DNA of 64,000 nt from Thereva unica (taxonomy: Eukaryota; Arthropoda; Insecta; Diptera; Therevidae). Positions 1 to 11,110 of this stretch are shown here, one piece after another. The position numbers and the translations under genes are program-made. The notes beneath the pieces are model-generated. The model saw only the letters and a program-made list of their open reading frames with translations. It did not search any database and had not been told where the DNA came from. Location: contig OX465283.1 of NCBI GenBank assembly GCA_949987705.1, positions 49,080,953-49,144,952 on the forward strand. The letters run 5' to 3'. Numbering within the stretch: position 1 is the stretch's first letter; each line of letters begins with the position of its first letter.

Positions 1-2168
1 GAAAGTAAAGAAACCGTTTTTGGGTAATTTCCTGCAAATCAAGAAGAAAATAACATAAATGTCGATTGTCTATGTGTATGCCGCTTGTCAAGATATCCAC
101 ATACATACAAAAAATTGTCAATTGACAACTTGCAAGAAATCGCAGGACCGAAAGCTTCCGGCTAATTCCTACACGAAGGGAAGTGAAAATTTCCCCGCTT
201 TTTCTGTCATGAGAAAGTAAAGAAACACAAATTGGGCGAATTCTTGCTCCCGCCGGATCCCACATTCGAGTTCTGGAACAAAGCTATGTACAACCTTAAA
301 TGCGCAGTACAAATGTACTTTTTGGCGCGCTTCTATCTCCATGGTAACCGCAGGTGTATACATACATATATTAAACTGGGTAGCCAAAGAGCCGGCACAC
401 GTGGGTCTGGATCCTATGATTTGTCGCTAATTTGTTGCTAATTGTGACGTCAAAAATAATTTTGTCGCTCATCTCATTGATTAAATAATGATGAAAACCG
501 CCATCATGATGTCAAGCTGGCTAGCCACACAGCGATCTTTCGAACTGAACACGATAAAAAACAGCATTGAGGATAACGTAATGCCGATTTTGTCACCGGT
601 TTTTGGAGGAGCCGGAACACGATTATTATCGATCAGCCTATCAAGGTGGCTAGGTAACATGCATTGTGCATACCTCCCATTTAAAAGTTCTAAATACCTA
701 GGTAGTCTATACTTAAAAATTGAAAAAAAAAATAGTTTTGTTATTTATCATCTGTCAGTCGGTAATTAATGGTGGTTTAAAATCTGGCCCACCCCAGCAA
801 AAATTCATTGCTACGCCCATGGCCAAGATATTGAATCTGGTGGACTATGGATATACTGCTTGTCATGATGGTAGGCGGCTCCGTCTCATGACAAGAGTCA
901 ATTCATCAAATTCGTGATCTGTGAATTAGTTTTTATTAAAAATGCGTCTGGGTTCTTCCATTGATTCTGTAGCCGCCAATCAGACATAATTCTAAACAGC
1001 TATCAGACATCATTCTAAAGTACCCCTATCCCTTTCCTTGGCGAAAGCGAAAATTGTTTACATTAGCAAAATTTTCCTAGAGCTGGAAACCCTGGTTTGG
1101 GTGGAAAACGGTTGATAAAAGTGCGCCAAAAAGTAATTTACCATGATCGCGTTTATTTACAGGACCGAACCGCTCCAAAGTACAAAAAACGCATAAACGA
1201 GGCTTTAATTTGGGGTGGACCATAGCAGACCGAACGATTTCGGTACAGACACGTGTCCTTAACTACCGAAGAAAGTAAAAAATAAGTGAAATTTACGGCC
1301 ATGTTCTAGAAAACGCGCGAATTCAAATAGCAAGTGAATTCAAAAACCCAATTATTTGAAATTGGTGTTCTTATTTTATTATTGAAATCTTTTTACAAGA
1401 TTTCTAAAAATTTTCATTATATTCGAATGAGCACTTAGACTCAAAACCGGTTCAGTCTTGCATATTAGCGCACTCCATCATAGCCCAAAAAATCGACAAC
1501 TCTTAAAAAGAACATGCCTCTTAGCTCCAGTAAATACGAAAGTGCATTTCATAAAGAAGTTTAAAAAAACGTATTGCACAGTAGTACCAACTTCTTAATT
1601 TGAAATTCGCAACTTTACATACTGTGGCTGTATTTTACAATTTTGACTCAAGCTTTGTGGTAAAGATACGAAACTAATTATTCGTATATTTACCATGGTT
1701 GAAGTCACTTGTCCTCATAGTTTCGTAAGACTGCTTTTGGTGATTCCAGGCTCTGTTATTTTCACACTTACGTCAGTTTACCATAGTGTGGCTCCAGTTT
1801 CTCTTCAGCGGATTATGTTTGTCATACTGTTGTAGAACTGGTTCGGAAACAGTTGAAAGAATACCAGGGCAGATATCCTCATTATCTTCAGTTTCTAGGA
1901 AAACCAACTCTTAGGAGCCACGCGAGCTTCCCAGCAAATTCCAGAGATCTCCTATCCTGCTTGTAAGGTCGAGTGAGAGGGGTAAACTTCCCTCTATTGG
2001 TCTCTTTCCTTCTTTCGGGTTTAAACAAAAAGAGAACTATGGAGGGTCCTTTACATCGCTCGCTTAATCTCACAAGTATAATAGGGTACTACGTGAAAAA
2101 GAAATAGACTAACAGAAGACTGTGAGACTTGGAATACCATTTGTTCACTGTAGGCAAATTATGATTAA
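1..2168. other. No recognisable gene
   Basis: AT-rich sequence with only short open frames (longest about 90 codons), none with a motif I recognise. No terminal inverted repeat pair or tandem array was evident. Confidence 0.5.
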
Positions 2169-2430
2169 GGTGCGTCATCTGGACCTTCGGTATTTCAACA
2201 TTGAATAACTTTGACCTTTTTTAGCCGATTTCGACAAATGTACACGATTTTGGAACGTCATTCAGTGCCATTTTAGATATGATCCAAAACACACCGAATA
2301 ATCGCGCTGAAATTGTAGCGCTTTACATTGAAAACAATCATTCAAATGTGAAAAAGTCTGCGAAACACATTTCGTACCCGAAATGCTGGTCAATGTTATG
2401 CAGGATGCCCGAAAAAGAGCTGCTTTGCAT
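2169..2430 (+). mobile_element. Mariner-like element, 5' end fragment
   Basis: Starts with a terminal sequence (GGTGCGTC, then GGACCTTCGGTATTTCAACA) that recurs inverted at the right end of the mariner-like fragment ending at 55919. From the ATG at 2279 the frame reads MIQNTPNNRAEIVALYIENN, which resembles the N-terminal helix-turn-helix region of mariner-like transposases. After about 45 codons the similarity is lost, so the catalytic domain is missing. I infer a 5' fragment of a dead Tc1/mariner-superfamily transposon. Confidence 0.6.
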
Positions 2431-2822
2431 TTATCGAATTGAGGCGACCATTTAAGCCCGGGTCACACCCATTCTATTGTCGTTCAACGATTTCTGTACG
2501 AAAAATCAATCTCTGAGTCACACCAGAACCGACCCGGTTAATATTCCTTAGATGATAACAGCAGTTCTCATATTTACATTCGTTGTACAATTTGTGCATA
2601 ATAACATAGGTAATCTACTTAAAAGAAATGTTTTTATAAAATTAAAGACGCACAAAAATATCTCGTACGGGGTGCCAGCCGGCACTGGTCATAGGCCACA
2701 GGTCACAGTCATTACTAGCATTTGAACGGAAAAGCGCAACCAGTGTGCCCACTCTGTTCGGACGTCCAATAACGTACGTTTTCGCACTACACTAATTCGT
2801 ATCCAATGTGCGGCGAGCCTTA

Positions 2823-2997
2823 AGGCTCAAATAGAACCAATCCGTTCCGTCCGTTTTTAGAAGTTGGGAATTTGACATTTCCATAAATTTTCCATGAGAC
2901 GAGCGGAGCGGTAGCCACAAGCAAGCGGACGGAATGTCAAAAAGAACAAAGGAGAAACGTGCGGAGCGGACGGAACGGATTGGTTCTGTTTGGGCAT
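2823..2997. mobile_element. Harbinger-like MITE, copy 1
   Basis: A 175-bp element with inverted ends: AGGCTCAAATAGAACCAATC at the left, and GGATTGGTTCTGTTTGGGCAT at the right, separated by a short GC-richer core (repeats of CGGAGCGG/CGGACGGA). It is flanked by TTA on both sides (2820-2822, 2998-3000). A second copy at 54487-54639 has the same ends and the same TTA duplication. A 3-bp TTA duplication is typical of PIF/Harbinger elements. No coding capacity. Confidence 0.75.
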
Positions 2998-3000
2998 TTA

Positions 3001-3914
3001 CTCTCTCTTTATTTTTACATTTTAATAAAACTAAGTTTTGAATGCTATATTGAAGCTTAAAAGTTATTTAACTTAGATAAAAAAAAAACTTTTTCTAATT
3101 ATACTAATTTATTTTTTAGTGAATTAGTTCCTAAAATTCGTTGATTTTTTCGAGCTTTATATTAATTTTAAATTAATTTGCCTAAAATTGGTTCGCCCTT
3201 ACATCTCTAGGAATAATTAAACAAAAATTGTTTATACAAGTTTTTTATTAAATAATATTCAGCGACCTTTAAAAGGTGGGCGCAACCTTATTTGATTTAC
3301 ATCAACCTTTTAGGAAGGACATTTATGCTACAAAAAAGCAGCAAACACATTTTTACAAAAAGGAAAAAAATAAACCTTGAAATTGTTGATATTTCAACAG
3401 ATTTTTCAAGAATTCATCTAAAAGAATTATAAAAAAAATCCCCCACAAAAACATTTTTATTCAAAGCATTTGTTTCCAGGACAAAACACTAAAGGAATTT
3501 TAATTTTGCAGCAATTAAAGAGGGGCGGCCAACGGAACACATATTATACGAAAAATTTAAAGGCCCACGTAATACGAAAGGGGTATACGTTAGGAATTCC
3601 CACATGGTAGTAACAAATTGAATGAAAGCCTTTTTTAAACCTCACATTTGTGGGGGAGGGTTTTATAATTGCTTTTATGTACGCCTCACGCAGGGAAAAA
3701 AAGGAAATAGGATCAGATTTTTTTTTGTGATATGATGATTTTACGATTTTCCTTCTTTAATGTGTTACACGGAAGGTAAACATTATTATTATGTAAGAAG
3801 AAGGGAGATCTTTGTGGAGAAGATTTAAACTTGTTTGTTTTGAATAAAATTTAAATTGCATTGAATTAAATAAGCATTTATAAACTTGAACATAAACCGA
3901 TAAACTTTTTATCT
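3001..3914. other. AT-rich, no recognisable gene
   Basis: Homopolymer-rich AT sequence with no motif-bearing open frame and no clear repeat boundary. Confidence 0.5.
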
Positions 3915-4080
3915 TCTTCTTCTTTAGGCTCCTGTAATCCCTCATGGGATATAGGGCGGAAACAGTTGCCGGACTCTGACTCCTTTCAGCGCCGACCAGG
4001 ATCTCCCAGTTGTTGCGTCTTCTGCTAGTAGGGTTCTCCTCCACATTGTTCTAGGCCTTCCTACTCTACGGGATCCTTGC

Positions 4081-4368
4081 GATGGAATGATCACATATTC
4101 CAAATCGCTAAACAAGCATCCCAGTGCTTGGGATTTCTTAAGAGGTGCAAGTTTCTCCTCCAGCCATCGGCCCGTGCTGTTATCTATAAATCCTACATTC
4201 GGCCTCTTCTCGAATACAACTCCCTTGTTTGGGGGGGGCGCTCCAATAACCACCTTAGCATGGTTAGATAAGGTCCAAAAAAGGGCCCTTAAATTAATTG
4301 ATGACGATACCGCTTGCTCCACCATCGACCCCCTGAGCCACCGTAGGAATGTAGCAGCCCTGACAAAA
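4081..4368 (+). mobile_element. CR1/Jockey-like LINE fragment inside LINE A
   Basis: On the plus strand, opposite to the host LINE A, the frame reads NDHIFQIAKQASQCLGFLKR, then YKSYIRPLLEYNSLVWGG, the conserved region C-terminal to the RT of CR1/Jockey-like elements. The limits are set by where LINE A homology to the copy at 40.6-40.7 kb stops and resumes. The piece replaces about 55 bp of LINE A rather than being cleanly inserted, so it is more likely a rearrangement or repair event than a transposition. Confidence 0.65.
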
Positions 4369-4516
4369 TTCAACCCAATTCCATTTCCTTCGCCTGATTT
4401 GGCCGTCTATCCTTTCTTGGCCGGCACGGCGCCATAGTTCTTCGTTTGAAATTCTATCTTGCCAGCGGATTTTTAGGATACGACGCATTCATCTGTTGAT
4501 GAAGACTTGTAGGCGC

Positions 4517-6017
4517 CTGGCGCGGATTCAAGGGGGGGTCACGGGGGTCATGACCCCCCCAAATGCTCGAACTATGCAATAATAGTTGAGATAAGAGAAA
4601 CCAAAAGCTGCTGATACGCTTCTGCTACTTGTCGAACATCTTGAATGTCTCAACTGATCAACGTCTCGGTCCAACATGTCTGGAAAAAGCATTTCATTAA
4701 ATTCGGTAACAATGTTGTCCAATAAAGGAATGAAGATTCTTCTTCTGGAGTTTGATTTTTTGACGATAAACAACCCGTGCTTCTTTGAATTCCTCATCCA
4801 ATTGTGCAGCGAGATGTTGGGCTTCAGTAAATAACCGTCGAAAACCAGAATCTTCATCACATCTTTTGGTCAGCAAGGGTATCTTTGATCAAATCCGTTG
4901 CTTTTTTTAAATCTAATGAAGACGTTTGGAGTATTCGGCTCAACGGTAAAGTTGTACCGAATACGTACGAAAAGTAAAAGTTTATTATGTTATTAATGAC
5001 TATGATAAGAAATCAAATAGTACGAATATTATACACGCCTAGAAAGTCATTTAACCAAGCAGATGAAATCGGAAACTCTAGGCTGAAAAGTAGAAGACGA
5101 AGATTTGACGCAGCAGATGCAGTTTTCGCGTCCTCCCACATCGAAATCTCATTAAGTGCGTCACACTTTTTTATTAATTGTTCACCCTCAAACTGCATGT
5201 GCCCAACGTGATTTTCTACCCAACTAGTAAAGTTGGTTTCTACCAGTCTAGCAAAGTCCTTAAGTGATTTGCCACCAAGATGTTTTTTAAAAACGTTTGA
5301 AAAGCCGTTAGCCAAAGCCAAAACTGCTCTCATTGTTCCTGAAGCATTGCGACAATTTGAAACTTTGGAAGATTTTAATAAAGAATTGTTAACAAATGAT
5401 TACTGTAAGAACAACGTCTTGCGTGAATGGCTACTTTCGTCAAGTCCTGACATACCCCTTTCAAATCAGACGCCATTAGCGAGCAACTATCTGTTCTAAT
5501 TCCAACCAAATATTTTAGGTCGAAGTCGAATTTCATCATCATAGATCGATGATGATATCCTCGGAACGAATTGCTTGGTATGCATCGCAAAATGTGATGA
5601 AATTCTCTAGTTTTACTGATATATGTCGTGATTGAACCTGCGGTTTCCAAATGATGCTGAAGAGTAAAGTCACCAAATTCAACGAAGAGTGCCCTGAAGT
5701 TCCTATCATTTGCCACCCGAATATCTACTTTTCCGTCAGTGTCACGATTATAGAGAAGTTCATTATCCCTACATAATAACATCGATCTCGGCTTTCTTTT
5801 ACTTGTGAGTCCCGTTGTACACACAGATGCTGGGTTATGAAAAATCTGAAGGAAACTTTTTTCAGCTTCTACTACCCTCTGATGATATTGGTTCCGTTGG
5901 TGAAATGAAAGCGTTCCATTTTGTCCAAGTAAATCGTCAAATGCTTTCAGTGTTTCGCTTTCTTGGTTTACTTTTAATTCCGTGACCCCCCAAAACAAAA
6001 TTCTAGATCCGCGCCTG
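4517..6017 (-). mobile_element. hAT transposon, internally deleted (ZMYM1-like transposase remnant)
   Basis: A 1.5 kb element inside LINE A. The ends are CTGGCGCGGAT at the left and, inverted, CAGGCGCGGAT at the right, followed inside by G-rich GGGGGGTCACGG on both sides. It is flanked by an 8-bp duplication GTAGGCGC (4509-4516 and 6018-6025), as expected for hAT. The minus strand carries transposase remnants in order: FDLKYLVGIRTDSCSLMAS and SNHLL (the DDE region after the first strand), MRAVLALANGFSNVFKKHLG, SWVENHVGHMQFEGEQLIKK (the alpha-helical insertion), and RRIFIPLLDNIVTEF. This block order is that of DUF4371-type hAT proteins related to ZMYM1. The C-terminal hAT dimerisation motif is missing, and stops and frameshifts occur, so it is non-autonomous. 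Confidence 0.8.
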
Positions 6018-6159
6018 GTAGGCGCCCTGTGATGAATTGGGTGTTTCGCAACCGTAAAAAAAACTGCCGTAACGTCGGAGTTGAACAGCCGCAATTTGGT
6101 GTTAGTTGAGAACTCCGTTAATCTCCATATGCGGAACATTCATGCTTATTCCCTCGTGC

Positions 6160-7185
6160 TTTATTTATTTTGGAACGGACGTCTTCTGAAACTGACTGTG
6201 TTTCTGTTTACACAGACTTCAGTAAGGCTTTCGACAAGCTCTCACTTTATTATAGTTCTTAAACTAAAGAAATTAGGCTATTCGCATTCCTTGTGGTATG
6301 GTTCCAGCTGACAGAACCTACTAAATTCCATTCCGCGGAGTCAAATCTAAAAACAAAACGTCCTCTGGTGTCCCGCAAGGCAGTCATCTTGGCCCTCTCC
6401 TTTTTATTTTATCAATTGTCGATATTGTTACCCTGCTAAGACACTGTAAAATTTTATTTACGCTGATGTCATCAAGCTGTATCGCCACGTAAGGAGTATA
6501 GAGGATTGTAAACTGCAAGTTGACCTAAACACCTTCTATTCTTGGTGTTCCGAAAATAACGTGGTGCTTAATATTAGTAAATGTGAGATCATGACTTTGT
6601 GTAGGAAACGTGGTATTATAATTTAAGACTATACTTTTTTCGACAACAAGGTCTCCCGCGCTAACTCTGTAATCGATCTAGGGGTTAGGCTAGAAAGTAA
6701 ATTGGATTTCTCCACCTACATCAATTATATCTCCTCCAAGGGCAATTCAGTCCTGGGATTTATAAAAAGATGGGCAAAGGAATTCAAAAAACCCCTCATG
6801 ACTAAACAATTGAATGTATCTTTGGTTAGGTCTTTGCTTGAATATGCCTCCCGGGTAGGGTCTCCTTACTTCTCTTCCCATGTTGGTAGAATCGAATCGG
6901 TTCAAAGGAAGTTCGTCCTGTTTGCACTCAGCCACCTTCCGTAAGATGATCCACTTACTCTTCCGTCTTATGAGAACAGACCTACTAGATACTCCATAAG
7001 CGTTGCGAGGTTGCTGACGTTATATTCGTTCATCGGCTGATGAATGACAAAGTGGACTCAGGTTTCTCAAGAACCCACACGTCATTTAGAGTGAATAACT
7101 CTAAACTGAGCCACTGAACGGTGCGTAATGTTTTTCAGCCCAGATGAGAAGCACACCTTCTGTGCTAGAAGGGTAACTCTATTTT
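6160..7185 (+). mobile_element. CR1/Jockey-like LINE reverse transcriptase remnant
   Basis: Reading across frameshifts, the plus strand shows RT motifs in the right order: DFSKAFDKLSH (motif A), SSGVPQGSHLGPLLF (motif B-prime), FYADVIKLY (the catalytic FADD box with its second aspartate lost), NVVLNISKCEIM, then VIDLGVRLESKLDFSTYINY, GFIKRW and SLVRSLLEYAS. A degraded C-terminal region and an AT-rich tail follow to about 7.18 kb. The 5' half of the ORF and the endonuclease are absent. The piece at 62.36-63.04 kb covers the preceding part of what looks like the same family. Non-functional. Confidence 0.8.
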
Positions 7186-8752
7186 TATAAAAACAAAAGA
7201 GTTAAAATTATTTGTTCAAAAAAATTAATAAACGTTATTAAATTTAATGTTAAACAATTTCTCACCCTTTACTTGTAACAACTAAATCTTGTGTTTTTGT
7301 TTAATGTAATCAATCCTTTTTTTGTGTGGAAAAAAACAAAAATCGCCCCAAAAAGAGAGAAAAAGGTTAAATGAAAGGACAGGTCGGATATAAATTTCAG
7401 GAATAATGAAAGACGAAATTACAAGACAGGGAAAAAAATAACAACGGTGTCCTAATTCCTTAAATGATTAAGGTTAAGTAATAGAAGGCAACAGCCCATC
7501 ACTGTGCGTATTCTTTTTTATATTCCCACAGAATTTCTACAGTAAAGAGATTTATTTTTATACTTTATGCCTTAAAGCGTACTAAACTTAATAGTTCATG
7601 GGTAAGACTGCCCGAAATAAGTATATCTATCTCTAACGTTGTAAAAAATTACTGGAGCTCATTACTGCAATGTTGATGAACAAATCCAGCCTAAAGAAAT
7701 AAACAAGAAATGTTATATGTATGTTCAACATAATTATGCGAGGGGAGCGAAGCCCTTTTCCTTTCTTTTGCCTAGTAGGGAAACTTGATTAATCAAGAAT
7801 AATTATTTCTTGCTTAAAAAAAGGCAAGCTTTACTAAATTATAATCCCATGTGTTCTTGTTGTTTTACGCATAGCCATTGAATCCAGGTGGGCGAGGAGA
7901 ACTTTTATTTTTGTAAAAGAAAAACATAAAAATGTCCTTTTGTAAAAATTTTATAATTTAATTTTTAGGCTCAGTACCCAACTGGTGTTCCGCATGAGGT
8001 AATTATGGTAGATTGCCGGTTAGACCCGTACAGAAGTGACACGTATTGTAGGAATGCGACGTTGTCCTTGTAGGATCCCTTTTTTATACTTCTATTGCAT
8101 ACAATTTTCGTGCTAGACTACTTCAACCATTTTATTTTAGTACTGTAGTGACATTTTACATGCCCGAAAAATTCTGCTGCTTGAGGTATAATCCTAGTTT
8201 GACGGTTGGTAGCATAATAATGTTGCTACTAATAAATGTAAACTTATAATATGCCTTATCCACAAATATTTTTCTCTATACTTTAGTTGAAACAAAAATT
8301 TTCATACCAAATTTAAAATAATCCGGCCACATTTACTTACATATGCAGTAATATTCTAATTGTAATTTTAAGTTAAGAGTCTGCACTATGCATTTGAGCT
8401 TTTTGAAAATAAAACTGAACCAGTAAATGAACCAGTTTTTTAACAATCAGCAAATAAGATGAAAGAAGATATCCACAGACGCTTCGCCTTCGTAGCGGCA
8501 AATAAAACATATTTCGCATTAGTCGCGGCCTTTAAAAAAACCAAGAAATCTCGAGACACTGCAGAGTGAGAATACATAAAAAATTAATCCGCCCAATTCT
8601 ATGCCTGGACTTTGACTAAACAAACAGAAAATCATCTCAAGAGAAAAGAGAGAGCTAACCAGAACGAATGTCGCATTAGAACAAACGAAGAGGTTGATGA
8701 GATATAATAATATATAAGAAAAGTACCCAAGATCATACATCTTTTATAGTCC
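7186..8752. other. No recognisable gene
   Basis: AT-rich sequence. Short open frames (for example 8519-8740 on the minus strand) have hydrophobic low-complexity content and no supporting motif. Confidence 0.5.
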
Positions 8753-9868
8753 CTATACAACAATTCTAAATGCAGAGTTCTTCACAATGGAATGTTTGCC
8801 GCAACGGATACGCCGCTGAACGTTGAACGGCCGACATGGAAGCAACAGACAATCCGGGGGTTAGGCGGAAAACAGCATCAACAAACGAAATAATCAAAAA
8901 ATGGATGGAACTTTCGTGATCTCTTCCTATGGGTGCCTGCAGCGGTGGAGGGACTTCTTCCACCAGCTGTATAACCACGATCCGCCACAAGGTCCAGCAC
9001 CCGAACCGCCGATTATCTAACAGCCGTCGAATCAGTTTCTTGAACCGACAATTATCGAGATGAAGAGTGCAATAGAAAGTTGAAAAATGGAAAAGCGCCG
9101 GAAATAGACCAAGTAACCGCCGATCAAAGCCGTAGGTGGTCTTATAACAAAAATTCCATGTCTTCATAACACACATGTGGCATTCGGATAGTGTCCCGTC
9201 GGCATGGGAGAAAGCGATCGTTGTGCCAAATTAGAAGAAAGGCGGCAGTCGTCCTTTCGATCGTCGGCCAAGTATTTTCGAAAATCATACAATCGCGGCT
9301 ACGGAAACATCGCGAGCAAACGAGCCTGAAAGAACAAGCGGGATTTAGGCCACATCGAGGGTATATTGATCAAATATTCGCACTCCGTCAGCTAATGGCA
9401 GAAAGAATTCGTTGCGACAAACGAACTGTCATCGATTTCAAATCCGCTTTCGATTGCAAAGACGTGCCATTGAGAATCATCCAACTTCTCCAAGCGTCGT
9501 ACGATGGCTCAACCAGCAGCGTTCGTATTCGAAGTGACTTATCCGAGGAGTTCCCGATTCAAACGGGTGTTCGACAGGGAGACGTCGTCTCGCCACTTCT
9601 GTTCAACGTTGTGATCGACGCGACTATGCGTGAAGCATTCGATGGACGTCGAGGAGTTCGATACGATGACAACAACTTCGTAATCGACTTAATGTTAGCC
9701 GACGATTGCGCCGTCCGCGCTGACACGGATACCGAAGCAACGGACATCTTATACGACATTTCCCGCATCGCCCAGTCATATGGGTTAAAAATCAAACCGA
9801 AAAAGATCAAAGTTCTCAAAGATTTCTTCGTGAACACCCCTCAAAAAAAATCAACGATCGTGAAGTGA
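8753..9868 (+). mobile_element. LINE B (RTE-like) reverse transcriptase remnant
   Basis: The first about 48 bp (8753-8800) match LINE A around its ALYNNSKCRV motif and seem to be a scrap of that family. From about 8.8 kb a different LINE begins: LQRWRDFFHQLYNHDPPQGP and EMKSAIE (the pre-RT linker), then from 9191 a long frame with SIVGQVFSKIIQSRL, EQAGFRPHRGYIDQIFALRQ, VIDFKSAFDC (motif A), SVRIRSDLSEEFPIQTGVRQ and GDVVSPLLFNVVID (motif B-prime), and LMLADDCAVRADT (catalytic ADD). The residues after motif A are shortened by a deletion, and the frame ends at a stop near 9866. The endonuclease at 15.0-15.56 kb may belong to this family. Dead copy. Confidence 0.8.
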
Positions 9869-9942
9869 TGTATGCCTGTTTTTCATAATAGCCCTAGGAG
9901 ACAAACTTTATTTCAAATGAAATGACGCAATATCTGCCTTGA

Positions 9943-10849
9943 GGCTCGATTACATTCAGCTGCTATAGTAGCAATAGCCCGCGAATTTAGAAGTCGGCCT
10001 GTCAACTAGTGCGATAGTGACGATGTCACAAAAAGCTTTCCACTCGCTCAGTAGCCAACTATCTAGCCAGTTGAACCTACGTCTTATTATGGTTTTCCTT
10101 TGTTAAACTTTTCTAGATACTCACAGCTTTCACGATACTTGCACCTCCCGAGTAAAATTAAAACTAGGCCTTACAACGGGCGAATACCAAAAGTGATTGA
10201 AATATAGTCCTCGGCCATTTGAAGGGCAACAGAAGGCTCGTTGCAGGACTGTTCGGCCGTACACCACACACATACGCACCCCCTGACGGGTATACGTTTG
10301 TATATCATGCGATTAAAAAATTATTTCGAGCTCGTTTCTCTTGTGCATATATAATCTCGTAGGATTAATCGAAAGGACCATTCATTGTAGGTATATAACG
10401 AAAATGTTCATGTTCCCATAAAACAAATTCAAGAACACATTTTGGGGCAGATTTTTTTTTGGCCCAAATTTGCCCGTGGAATGCCCACGTGTAAAGCTTG
10501 GTTCTTGGCCATTTAAATCTTTTGGTCAAGTTTGGCCGTCGAAAGGCTATATAAGCCCCATTAAAAATGGTTAAATATTCTACGGCCGTCATATCCTCCT
10601 TAAAAAGGCAAGCGGCCGTTGTTCGACCGCTATAAGCCCGTTTTTTATTTTTACTCGGGCTAGTCCATAGCAACTATGACGACACGCGGCTAGTTTACTA
10701 GCCAACAAGTCCACACGCCAGAGAGTAGCGAGTAAAGTAGCCCGGCCTTCAAATTTCTCGGCAGATTGTTTACAATATAGCTAGTTTATTAGCAGTTGGT
10801 GAATTCGCAGACTAGTAGCTTGTAAACTCGCTCAATGTCATCGAGCCTT
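9943..10849. mobile_element. Harbinger-like TIR element carrying repeat X
   Basis: About 0.9 kb. Left end AGGCTCGATTACATT, right end (inverted) AGGCTCGATGACATT, with imperfect pairing continuing to about 50 bp (GCGAATT on both arms). Comparison with the uninterrupted R2 copy near 39.94 kb, which reads CTTACG at this point, suggests a TTA target (left TTG, right TTA). The terminal AGGCTC is shared with the MITE at 2823-2997. It contains repeat X (10147-10659). Confidence 0.55.
10147..10659. repeat. Repeat X, most complete copy
   Basis: The ends are inverted: CCCGAGTAAAATTAAAA at the left, and TTTTTATTTTTACTCGGG at the right. Internal blocks (GGCCTTACAACGGGCGA, TCTTTTGGTCAAGTTTGGCC, CCCATTAAAAATGGTTAAA) recur at 20360-20467, 21834-21930 and 33183-33820. 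No coding capacity. It looks like a non-autonomous DNA element, but I could not define a target duplication. Confidence 0.55.
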
Positions 10850-11110
10850 TATGTATTCGGAAAGCTTTTTGAATAGTTTTAAACAAATACCCTAATATCC
10901 CGGCCCATCGGACGAGCTGCGCAACTTCGAGCAAATTGGCGAACTAAACTAAATCCTCAGTTCGCATATAACCACCACCTATTCAATTGTGGATAAACAA
11001 ACTTCAGTTCTCCCAACTGGTCTCTAAGCGAAGTTGAAGGTACAAGCTCGCTCAAAAGAGAGTAATCTACTGGAATAATGGAATGTTATTCCATTGGGCT
11101 TTGCATTTCT

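Larger units (their letters stand above)
3915..6140 (-). mobile_element. LINE A copy, 3' half, broken by insertions
   Basis: Minus-strand remnant of the non-LTR family that recurs at 24.5-26.9, 33.8-35.4, 40.0-40.8 and 63.0-64.0 kb. From 6140 downward the frame reads TKLRLFNSDVTAV, then jumps a hAT insertion (4517-6017) and continues with MRRILKIRWQDRISNEELW and RRRKWNWV. A foreign piece follows (about 4081-4368), then the C-terminal VGRPRTMWRRTLLAE. The order of blocks matches the post-RT C-terminal region of RTE-like LINEs (RILRIRW, then RKWNWVDHTLR, then GRPRTTW). The 3' end near 3915 matches the ends at 25205 and 33835. Frameshifts and stops show it is dead. Confidence 0.75.
9880..11110. 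repeat. Repeat R2, copy 1 (interrupted)
   Basis: Segments 9880-9942 and 10850-11110 are the two halves of a dispersed repeat that recurs, inverted, at 39570-40005 (shared stretches TTTTTCATAATGGCCCTAG, TATTCGGAAAGCTTTTTGAA, GCTCGCTCAAAAGAGAGTAA). In this copy the halves are separated by a terminal-inverted-repeat element at 9943-10849. No coding content recognised; family class unknown. Confidence 0.6.

Noticed and set aside
3942..4373. 143-codon minus-strand open frame as a gene
   Set aside because: It crosses the LINE A / CR1-like patch junction; only its ends are LINE A C-terminal sequence and the middle is the opposite strand of another LINE.
5375..6139. 254-codon minus-strand frame as a host protein
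   Set aside because: The N-terminal 40 codons are LINE A and the rest is the hAT transposase remnant; the frame crosses an insertion boundary.
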